Assembly: GCA_027604665.1 (NCBI GenBank)
Contig: JADGIZ010000054.1
Coordinates: 1 to 33,766 of the forward strand
Direction: 5' to 3'
DNA: 33,766 nt
From: Polyrhizophydium stewartii
Taxonomy: Eukaryota > Chytridiomycota > Chytridiomycetes > Rhizophydiales
Position numbers and translations under genes: made by a program. This document shows, one piece after another, positions 18,578 through 28,700 of the stretch; positions within the stretch are counted from its first letter, which is position 1; every line of letters begins with the position of its first letter. The notes under the pieces are model-generated. The model was not told where the DNA came from, searched no databases, and was given only the letters and a program-made list of their open reading frames with translations.

Positions 18578-21266
18578 GGTGAGTGCCGACAAGCGCCCAC
18601 GGGCCTGTTTCGTGCGCGGCGGCCGCTGACGGAGCAGCGCCTGGCTGCCGTCCGCGCCGGAAACACCCAACCCTGAACAACCAGGAGCCAGCCCCAAAGC
18701 GCACGCGAGCCGCAGCCTCCCGCGCGCCAGCTCCTTCGAGGCGGCCCGCGTCCGAGCCGGTGCTGCGGCTGTTCGGACAGCCCGTGCCTCAGGCGGCCGA
18801 GCCCTCATCGGCGGCCAGCCGGGGGGCCGACGCAGCAGGTCGGCGCATGGACGAAGCTCTGCTGCCACGCAGCTCACGCCCGCCCCTCAATCCCTTTGCG
18901 ATCCCGCGCTCGGCGGCCTCTCTGGACGGATCAGCGTCACGAAGCCGTGATCCCTTTGCCCTGCTGTCCGAGTCGCTGTCGTCGCACACGGCGTTGGCGT
19001 CGGCCAGCCTGGCGAGCTTGGCCTCACCAGCCGCTCAAGCGTCGCCTCCGGGGAAGGGCGCCGAGTTTGTAAACCCTTTCAAGATGTTTGGCCAAGCGCC
19101 GCCCAAGCAGCAGCAGTCGGCCGCCGGTGCTCCTGCCGCACTGGACTCCCCATCTCAAGGGCTGCTCCGCAAGCACTCTGAGCTCACCGTCCCTGATACT
19201 GCGGCAGTCGCCGCAGAAGCACCGAGACTGTCTGCGAAACAGAAATCACTGTCGGCGCATCCATTCAACAGATCCATGTCCTGCCCGGCGCCGCCATCGC
19301 TGCACGAGCGCACACTGCCGAGCAACGCGAAACGGAGGCTGGAGCAGGCCCGCGACAGCGACGACGTCGAGTCCGCAAGATCCCAACGCGACAATGCGAC
19401 GGGTCTCTCCAGCAGCGAGCATCCGATTACAGAGAACGAAGACGAGCAATTCGATGCACAAATGGACGAGCAAGGTATGCTTGTCTTGCAAAGGCCGCCT
19501 TTTAAAACAACCCGTTGACCATCCTCGGCACTCCATTTCGCTCAGAAACGAAGCGATTCTTTGATCTGATCTCGCGCAAGCGGAATGTGAGCATAGTTTG
19601 GATTTCAAATGGCTGCCCGTATGCTCACGAAAATGCGGCGCAGCTTGGTCCGACTCATAGCATCGATCCTGAGAGCCTTGCCGCCTTTGAGACCCTAGGC
19701 AACATCGATGCTACGGGGTCATCAGATGAGCCGCATCGAGAAACGCAAACAGGAAGCAGGGTCAATGTTGCGAAATCCAATGTGAGTAGCACACGCAAGT
19801 TCGTCGGGGAACACAGCCTGCAGATGCGCGGCCAGATTGACTCTTTGGCGCAGTTTGCGGCTCGCACTCCCGAGACCCGCTTTGTTGCCGACGGAACTCT
19901 CAAGACAGATATTGTGATTCTTTCAGAGCACCCGCTCGACTGGTGCAAGTTCACCAGCTCAGCTCAGGAGGCCGAGTCTCTGGCTCGCTTTGTGGCCGGC
20001 ACAGAGACACCTCAGGTGCAGCGCCGTCAGTTTCTTGCCTCGCCCGTCACCAAATCCTGACATCCGTTGTGCAGACTCCGCGCGATGTGCTGATGCACAG
20101 CACGTTCCACTGGAGGTATCCGGGCCGGCCGATCCCGCCGAGCGCCCAGCGGTCGCTTGCGCGCTCGCTGTCGCGCAGCCAGCAGCAAGCGCCTTTGAGC
20201 GATCAAGACCGACTTGAGCTCAAGGACTACGACGAGCGACAGGAGGAGTGGTGTGATCACATCAAAGCGCCGCACGCCCGGCTAAACTTGTAATATCTGA
20301 CATCCGCTCGTGCGTTTGATAGGAAACGATCATTCCAATCGCTCTACCACGCATTCAAGAGCGGAGCGACTCCGTACTTCTATTTCCTGTGCTCTCAGTT
20401 TACCGTACTCTTAGCACGGCCAAGCGGAAGCTCTGATGTCGCCGCCTTTGTCTCGCGCACCACGCGAGGAATGCGCGCGTCGCTCGACCGCGAAGGCAAG
20501 CCCAATGCATCTGGCGCCCTCTGCGTCATGCTCGATCTCGGCCTGACACGCCTCGCCAGAGATTCCTTGGGAGCTTGTCTCATCGCTCGGCAGGCCGGTG
20601 CCCAAAGACACAGCAGATCTCACAAATGACTTCAAGCATGACAATATTTCGTCGGCAACAAGAGATCTTGCCGAAGGTATCGTCGTCGAAGCCGCGGATG
20701 CGAGTCTGCGCCAACCGCAAGTCAGCCTGATCCGGATCGGCGGCGCGAAGGCGGTGCATGCGTTCTTTGACTACCTCCTCAACTGGACGGATCCGCGGCT
20801 TGAGCAGCGCGCAGCAGGCCTGCCGACGCTCATATCTCCGCGTCCGTTTGTCAATGCCACGCTCAAGCAGATGCAGGTGTGTCCTGCAGGCGCTGCGCTG
20901 CGACCATGCGCTTTAATGCTGACGCGGACGCATGCACTGCAGATCCTGCACAGCGGCCGGGTACAGCTCCCGTTGAGCGATCCTGCGACGGAGCAGACGG
21001 TCATGCGCACCGTGCACAAGTTGCATCTGGTTGGCGTCATGTTGCCATCGTCGTTGCAAAGGCTCGTGCGGTGCTTGGTTGACCAGCAGAGGCCCGAGCA
21101 GCAACCAGATCGGCCAGCGCAGTTTTCAATGTCGCTGTCTACGCACGAACAGACTTTCGGGCTGCCGCCTTTGGTGCTCGACGAAGGGGATACGGACAGT
21201 GCACGCCATGCGGTCGCTGTCCTGCGCTCGATCCAGGCGCAGGACGGATGGTTGGGTCTGAATTAA
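18576..21266 (+). CDS. DONSON: DONSON replication-fork / CMG helicase assembly factor
   Basis: In animals DONSON helps deliver GINS to MCM when the CMG helicase is built, and it protects forks. Proposed exons: 18576-18578 (ATG only), 18685-19474, 19546-20015, 20075-20250, 20323-20495, 20560-20876, 20943-21266; phases agree, 750 residues. Conserved blocks: KRTRAAASRAP near the N-terminus; an NPF-type motif (PLNPFAIPR; animals have RRNPFARL); DIVILSEHPLDWCKFTSS (about 395-412); HSTFHWRYPGRPIPP; then FQSLYHAFKSGATPYFYFLC and QFTVL, diagnostic of the family; and the C-terminal LHLVGVMLPSSLQRLVRCL. The start is the weak point: the ATG is followed directly by GTGAGT, and joining to MEPAPKRTR fits animal N-termini, but the ATG at 18847 is an alternative. 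The stretch 19588-19644 could be one more in-frame intron. Intron 20496-20559 is GC-AG. The middle (about 265-380) is poorly conserved. Confidence 0.9.
20496..20559 (+). other. GC-AG intron in DONSON
   Basis: 64-nt intron with donor AAG/GCAAGC, branch-like CCTGACAC and acceptor GCCAG. Splicing joins LDRE to EIPWELVSSLGRPVP in phase, matching the spacing in animal DONSON; read through, the frame diverges from the following coding frame. Confidence 0.75.
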
Positions 21267-22675
<1,409 letters not shown>

Positions 22676-22784
22676 TCGCATTCCATCTTAGAACCATTCA
22701 TCGGCTGCCATGCCGCTTCATGCGTCGGCAAGCTCCAATGCACATTCGATCCACCACTTGAGGGATCAAACGACAGCAGCCGCT

Positions 22785-23296
22785 TTACTCTGCCATGGGC
22801 TGAGGCGGCGCAGGCCGCGTGTACGGCAGCGTCTCGTCCAAGATCTGCAAAATCTCTGCCTGCTGCTCATCGGTGAATCTGCTGGAACACTCCTCGATGA
22901 CGGTGTTGAGCTCGACGGCAGAGATGGGCCGCAGGTTGAGGAGCATGAGCTTCTCGCCCTTGGAGAGGTTCCAGGTCTTGATGGCCGACAGGAAGGCCTG
23001 GATTTGCTCTTGCGACTGGCTGCCGCACGGCAGCGCCTCCAGGTACTTGATGGTCTCGTACTCGATGGTGCGCAGGTCCTGAAGCGCCTGCGCTTTGGAC
23101 CGTGTCTTGGGCTGCGAGTTGGCCCTGAGCAGCGTGAGCACCTCGTAGTTGGACACTGCGCGAGAGCGAGTCAGCGCCTCGGCGCGAGAAGAGGGCTGAG
23201 AGCAGCAGACAGCGGGCGGATCGCGCTGGCGCCAGGTGTGCGGGGCAGGCTGGGCGAGCACGCACGCAACGCCGCCTGCTCCGTGACGACCTCCAT
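22785..23296 (-). CDS. RPC9: RNA polymerase III subunit RPC9 (CRCP / Rpc17)
   Basis: Stalk subunit of RNA polymerase III, partner of RPC8, required for initiation on tRNA and 5S genes. Two exons, 23296-23266 and 23155-22785, with a 110-nt intron starting GTGCGT and ending CTGACTCGCTCTCGCGCAG. The join makes MEVVTEQAALLSNYEVLTLL, which lines up with the human start (a Leu-Leu-Ser-Asn-Tyr-Glu-Val core). Product 133 residues (human 148). The HRDC-like helical domain is seen in TIEYETIKYLEALPC, AFLSAIKTWNLSKGEKLMLL and ISAVELNTVIEECSSRF. The intron lies after only ten codons. It is divergent from BUD32 with 106 bp between the two ATGs. Confidence 0.95.
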
Positions 23297-23402
23297 GCGG
23301 GCAAGCTCGAGGAAGCGCTGTCGTCGCTCGAGTCATCAGCGTTCCTCGTGTGCTCCGCGGCGGGCGGTTCGGACGGCAGACCCGTCGGCGGGTTGGCCCG
23401 CA
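23297..23402. promoter_or_regulatory. Bidirectional promoter region between RPC9 and BUD32
   Basis: Only 106 bp separate the start codons of two divergent genes, so both promoters and both leaders must fit here or overlap the opposing coding sequence. No TATA box is visible; the region is GC-rich. Inferred from layout only. Confidence 0.6.
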
Positions 23403-24372
23403 ATGGCGACGGTGGTGCCGGTCAAGCAGGGCGCCGAGGCGGTGAGCGGCGCCGGCAGGCGCCCAGCGCGATGCCCCGGTCTGACCTGGCAGCGGCGGCA
23501 CGCCTGCTTGCGACCCTCGCTCAGCGGCTGCTCGACATCGACTTTGGAGGGCGGCCGGCGTTCGCCAAGCAGCGGTTCAAGAAGGCGTACAGGCACCCGG
23601 TGCTCGACGAGCGCCTGACGGCGCGGCGGGTCACGCAGGAGGCACGCACCATGTTGCGCCTGCGCCGCGCGGGCATCGATGCGCCGGCGCTGTTCCTGCT
23701 CGACACGGCCAACAGCATCATCTACGTGGAGCGGATCGAGGGCGACACGGTCCGCGACGTGCTGCGCGGCGGCGTGGACGATGCCCAGTGTCAGTGCCGC
23801 TGCTCCGACAGGACCGGTGGCGGCGGCGACCGGCCTGCCTGCACCCTGGCATACGCAGAGCGATGCTGACGCTGTGCTGGCGGCGGCCCAGTCGAGGCGA
23901 TTGCACGCGCCATCGGCGCCGACCTCGCCAAGATTCACGACATGGACCTGATCCACGGCGATCTGACCACGTCCAACATGATGCTCCGGCACGGCACACG
24001 CAAGCTGGTGTGGATTGATTTCGGGCTCAGCTACACGTCCACGCTGGCCGAGGACAAGGGCGTAGATCTCTATGTGCTCGAGCGGGCGATCCAGAGCACG
24101 CACCCCAACCAGGCAAAGGCGATGGTGCGACACGCCGGCCGAGCTTGGCGCGGCACGCTGCTGACACCATGGAACAAGTTTGACGGCATCATCAGGCAGT
24201 ACACGGCAGACTCCAAGAACGCGCAGCCCGTGATCCGAAAGTTCGAGGAAGGTGGGATCTCGCGCGGAATGCGAGCGAGATGTTCCCCCGAGTCGCGGCA
24301 CTGCGCTGACGCTGCCCAAACGGGCTGCCAACAGTTCGGCTGCGCGGACGCAAGCGCACGGCGTTTGGCTGA
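23403..24372 (+). CDS. BUD32: KEOPS complex atypical kinase/ATPase Bud32 (PRPK)
   Basis: Small atypical kinase of the KEOPS complex, which makes t6A37 on ANN-decoding tRNAs. Five exons: 23403-23441, 23525-23789, 23892-24124, 24179-24251, 24335-24372; phases agree, 215 residues, shorter than most homologues (about 225-260). Landmarks: VKQGAEA in place of a glycine loop; the invariant Lys in FAKQRFKKAYRHP; the helix-C Glu in TQEARTMLRLRRAGI; IEGDTVRDVL; the catalytic loop IHGDLTTSNMML; metal-binding IDFGLS; EDKGVDLYVLERAIQSTHPN; and the C-terminal signature VRLRGRKR, rebuilt exactly by the last splice. Intron 3 (24125-24178) is 54 nt, a multiple of three with no stop. Divergent from RPC9 and convergent with VMA9. 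Confidence 0.96.
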
Positions 24373-24567
24373 GCTTTGTGCGCCTGCGTCCGCACTTTGC
24401 GAGATAAACGAGCGACAACCAGCAATGGTCACGGCTTCGGTGCAGCGTGCGAGAGCAGCATTGTTTGCTTGCGGGAAGCGCACGGACACGAGGTGTTCGC
24501 TGGCGCTATTCCGCGAGGCAAGCAGTATCGCTCTCGGCGATGCAGTTGGTGCTGGATCTGGAGACTC

Positions 24568-25130
24568 TCAATGACCGCCACTGGCGAGATGCCCATATGT
24601 CCGCTCCGGGGCGATGAGCGGGTTGAGCTGCGCGATGTACGTGATGGCCCACCTGCAGAGGCGCAGCATCAGCGAGTCGTGTAAGAGTGGGCTGCGCAAC
24701 GAACGGGCAGGCGCTAGTCGGCCAGCGGCATCGCAGCGGCGAGGCAGGCTCACATCAGCCAGCACATGACGACCGAGAGGACCAGCCCCGTCCTCCACAC
24801 GCTTGCGATGCAACACCGGCAGGCAGGCGGGCAGCAACGGTGTGGCGGGTGGCAGACGCAGAAAGGCAGTCAGCACGGCGTGTCTCAGAGACGGTGCGGC
24901 GCGCGTGGGCTGCGACCAGCAGGCCGTCGCCGGCAGGCCCGCTGCCGCTCGGCACGCAGGCGGCCAGGGGCCGCTCGACGGCGCGAGGTGAGGGAGCGGA
25001 CGGCGGCGGCGGACGGCAGGGCAGCGGGCCGCACGCACAGGATGTCGGGGCCCTTGGGCATGTAGATGAAGCCGGCAGTCGTGAGGGCCGCAAACACAAA
25101 GAACGACACCAGGACCGTCAGCGCGGGCAT
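24568..25130 (-). CDS. VMA9: V-type H+-ATPase subunit e (Vo sector)
   Basis: Very small membrane subunit of the V-ATPase proton channel, needed for assembly of the vacuolar pump. Three exons: 25130-25039, 24801-24754, 24652-24568; phases agree and give 74 residues, the usual size (73-81). First membrane helix: MPALTVLVSFFVFAALTTAG, followed by FIYMPKGPD, the conserved PKGP loop. Exon 2 encodes VWRTGLVLSVVMCWLM, and exon 3 WAITYIAQLNPLIAPER, the family signature ending in AQLNPL-x-x-P. The first intron is 237 nt, long for this window. The exons are so small that automatic gene finding would easily miss this gene. Divergent from uL11m. Confidence 0.94.
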
Positions 25131-25264
25131 GTCGGCCTGGTGATTGCGGCAGCCGGTCGTGAGTCGTCGCGGCGCGACCAGACCAGGCCGCCATATGAGC
25201 ACGCATGGCCGCGCGGACGGCGACGACACCCGAGGATCAGCGACTTTTTTTGCTGGCCGCAGCA
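25131..25264. promoter_or_regulatory. Bidirectional promoter region between VMA9 and uL11m
   Basis: 134 bp between the two start codons, or 74 bp if uL11m starts at the upstream in-frame ATG at 25205. A T-tract (CGACTTTTTTTGCTGG) lies 15-25 bp before the preferred uL11m ATG and could be a leader element or the pyrimidine tract of a leader intron. Inferred from layout. Confidence 0.5.
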
Positions 25265-25714
25265 ATGTCCAAGAAGGCGGCCGCAGCGGGAGCCGTCGCG
25301 ACCGTGCGCCTGCTGGTGCCTGCGGGCAAGGCCGCGCCGGCGCCGCCCGTCGGTCCCGCGCTCGGCCAAAAGGGCGTCAAGTCCGCAGACTTCTGCAAGC
25401 TGTTCAACGACCAGACCAAGCACTACATTCAGGGCATCCCCATCACAACCGTGATCACGGTCAACCCGGACCGCACGTTCACGTTCATCAACAAGAGCCC
25501 GCCGTCGCCGTGGCTGCTCAAGCAGGCGGCAGGGATCGAAAAGGGCAGCTCGCAGCCGGGAGTCGTCGACGTCGGCACCGTCTCGCTCAAGCACATTTAC
25601 GAAATCGCCAAAATCAAGAGCCAAGACCCCGCCTTCGAGGGCGTCTCGCTCGAGGCCGTGTGCCGGCGCGTCATCGGCACGGCCCGCGGCATGGGCATCA
25701 AGGTCGTTCACTGA
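25265..25714 (+). CDS. MRPL11: Mitochondrial large-subunit ribosomal protein uL11m
   Basis: Builds the uL11 stalk base of the mitochondrial ribosome (yeast Mrpl19). A single exon here, the only intronless complete gene in the window. Signatures: VRLLVPAGKAAPAPPVGPAL, GQKGVKSADFCKLFND, VNPDRTFTFINKSPPSPWLL, and IKSQDPAFEGVSLEA. The start MSKKAAAAG at 25265 gives 149 residues and matches fungal homologues that start directly before the uL11 fold. An in-frame ATG at 25205 adds 20 residues (MAARTATTPEDQ...) and cannot be excluded as a presequence. The mitochondrial rather than cytosolic form is supported by the bacterial-type N-terminal domain. Its stop is 45 bp from the stop of the convergent HEAT-repeat gene. 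Confidence 0.94.
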   Translation: MSKKAAAAGAVATVRLLVPAGKAAPAPPVGPALGQKGVKSADFCKLFNDQTKHYIQGIPITTVITVNPDRTFTFINKSPPSPWLLKQAAGIEKGSSQPGVVDVGTVSLKHIYEIAKIKSQDPAFEGVSLEAVCRRVIGTARGMGIKVVH

Positions 25715-25759
25715 ACAATGACTTTCTGTTTATCCCCTACCAGGCCGGTCATGGAGCAG

Positions 25760-28700
25760 TCACAGGCCGGGCGCCGCACCAGATCCCGCCGGCGTTGCCG
25801 AATGGCCGCCCAGCAAGGCGCCTTGCGATCCCATCGCCGTACTGCCCGGCTGGCGCAGCCCAGCGCTTTTGGTCCTGGCCTCGGCACGCCCGCCGCGGTT
25901 GCTCTGCGACGTGCCGGGCTTGGAGGCCGGCATCGAGAAGCGCCACTTGAGCAGGTCCTGCAGAATGTCCTTTTCGCCATAATCCTCGTTGCTGACCAGG
26001 CTGGCAAGTTCGGCCATGATCGGCACCGAGACCGACCCGGCGGCTGTGGACGGCGCGGCGCCGGCTGCAGCAGCACCGGCTAGCTTGTCTCGCGAGCCGT
26101 TGTTCTTGTCCTCGAAGCACGCGAGCACCTCTGGCAGCCCTGCCTCGCCCATGCGCTTCGCCCGGGAGTCAGCAAAGCCCTGCCACAGATCGCCCACTCA
26201 AGCGATGATGATCGCCCGGCGCACCTTGACCATCTTGATTGCCGTGATGCGGACCTCGCTGTCCGGGTCGCGCCACATCTGCACGAGAACTCGCAGGATG
26301 CGCAGCCGCAGCTCTGGGTTCGGTATGAATGCCACCAACTGCGAGATGAGCGTCGCGTAGTCGGCTTTCTGGTGATGCGAGTCGCACGCCAGTAGCGCGT
26401 CAGTCTGCACCCATGATTGTCCACAGCCTGCGGCTTGCGACTCACGCGGCGATACAGCGTGCTAAACTCGTTGGTCAGCTTCGCGAGCATGTCCTGGACG
26501 ACCACGCCGACCCTGTCTGTCAGCTCGGCCGCTGCGCCATTTTCAACCTGGATCTGCACAATCGTCACAAGCGCTTCCACGGCCGCGATGCGCAGGCCGC
26601 TTGGGGAAGGTCAAGTCAGCGATGCATGGCGCGCGGATCGGACAAAGGCACCTGCGTCTTCACCGGTGCTCATCCCCGAGCATGTCGGCAATAAACTGAA
26701 ATCCGTCGACGATCTGATCGACGCGGAATGCTGGCCAAAGGTTCGTCAGCAATCATCAAGCCCAAGCCAAAAATCTGTGCGCGTGCTACACACCTGTCGT
26801 CAGCGAGTAGAACAGCCCACATCCCGAGAGAAGGTGCAGCGCGATGATGGTGATGCGGCGCAGGTGCTCGCTCTGATGTGCGCGACTCTTCAGCATGATT
26901 GCCATGGCTCATCCAAGCCCAAGCACGAGATCAGAGACTTGTCACCTTTGTGTCGACGGCCTCGTTCATCTCGCTGCGCCGGCTCTCCATGCCCGACAGC
27001 TTTTCCGTTCGACCCGACTTGACAATCTCGAGAGTAGCCTCCTGCGCCGAAGCTCGGTGCCGCTCGACAGAATCAAATCTGCGTCCGCGTCAGTTTCGGC
27101 ATCAGGACAGAGGCGATCTGAATGCGCAGGGTCGACGCAACTGCTCGTCGGACACGATGGGAATGTCGACAAACTCGTTATAGAAGTAGAGTGAGCGCTC
27201 AATGTCGAGAAAGAGGCTCTCGCGGATGCTGCGCGCCGTGTCGCTGCAGAACTTGATCACGCCCTGGAAGCGCTTGATCCACGCGGGCATCTTGGACCCG
27301 ATGCCGTCGTGCGCGACCAGCAGGTTGGAGAGGACATCGATCTTGTGCGTTGCTGCTTCAACATCTGTGTCCTCGTCCAGCACGCCGTGGCTCGGCCCTG
27401 TCTGGTTCGTGGGTGCTGCGTCGAGGAGATCGCCCGAGCCCATTTGACCGCGTGTCTTGGTACCTGCGCACAACACGGCTGTCAGCCTGCTCCATCGCAC
27501 GCAAAATGCCGTACAATGTGATATTTACCGTTCTCGATGTTGGACAGCAGGCTCTCGATGAGGTCCGATGCCACGCTCGGGTACAGTCCGATCAGGTCGT
27601 GCAGGATCGTGATCGGCTCGAGCTTCAAGAGCTGCGCGTCCAAGGGATGTCAGCGCCGGCTGTTTTAGCACAAGAGCAAACTGTGCTTCAACGCACCCAC
27701 TGCAGCTTGGCCATGACTTCGGGCGGAACCGTGACGGTGTTGGATGCGCGAGCTTCGATGCTGGCCAGCACGCCCGTGGTCGCCGGCGCAGACAGCTTGG
27801 AGAACGTTGCCTCTGGGATGCCGTAGATGCGCGTAAACTTGGCGCGGCGCTCAGACGCATAGTACTTTGCATTGAAGGGGTCGTCCAAGTGCTTGACTCC
27901 GTCCTCGCCAGTGGGCTGCTGCTGCGCCGAAGCCGCGCTGAGCGTCATGCCGAGCGTCTCCATGGCCGGCAGGCGGCACGAGCCAAGCAGCTCTGCGCGG
28001 CGGCCCGTCTTTGGTGCGTTGCGCATGAGCGTCGGGTACGCAAACTCGATCATCTTGCTCTGCGCAATGACCTCGCGCGCCACACGGCGGATCTCTGGGT
28101 TCGAGTCCGCGAGGTAGTGGAACACAAACCACATGCAGTCCTCCATGGTCATGTGCGCTGCAAAGAGGCGGAAGATGGACAGCGCCTGCATGCGCCGCCA
28201 AAAGAGCTTGGACTTGACGTCTCGCTTGGCCTGGTTCATCATGTTGCGGAAAAACGGGTGCTTGGGGCCGGTCTCGGCGAGGATGCGGCTTGTGGCCTGG
28301 TGGATCTGCTGCTTGACGTCCTTGTCTTCGAGGCTGTCGACAAACGTGTTGATGGCATCAAGCACAGCCTTTGTCTGGTCCGGCCCAGCGACGAGCGACA
28401 GGTCGACTGCATGCACAAGCGTCAGATTCAGTGGCGTTGTCGAACTACAACATTGCTCCTCGAGTGCGGTGCTGACGCACCGGCAAGGTAAACGGCAAAC
28501 ATGCGCTTCTTGAGGGCGTGCCGCTGGCTGGAGATCACGGGCACGATTTTGCCGAGGATTTCGGGCACCTTGTTGACCGCAGAGGCCTTGATGCTCTCGG
28601 ACAGATAGAGCATGACAAGCAGATCACCCTCGTTCGGGACGGGTGGCGTTGTGATCTTGGCAAGAACTTGCTTGAACGTGTGTGCGCCGCTGGCTGTTGG

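Noticed and set aside
18583..19518. DONSON start at 18583.
   Set aside because: That codon is GTG inside the GTGAGT-like donor sequence; nuclear genes rarely start with GTG, and the residues up to 18684 do not look like protein.
24373..24567. Possible tRNA or small gene between BUD32 and VMA9.
   Set aside because: No cloverleaf, A/B box pair or convincing coding texture could be seen in the 195 bp.
25265..25714. Bacterial contamination or transfer, because uL11m is intronless and bacterial in type.
   Set aside because: Mitochondrial uL11 is bacterial in origin in all eukaryotes, the gene is flanked closely by intron-rich nuclear genes, and base composition matches its neighbours.
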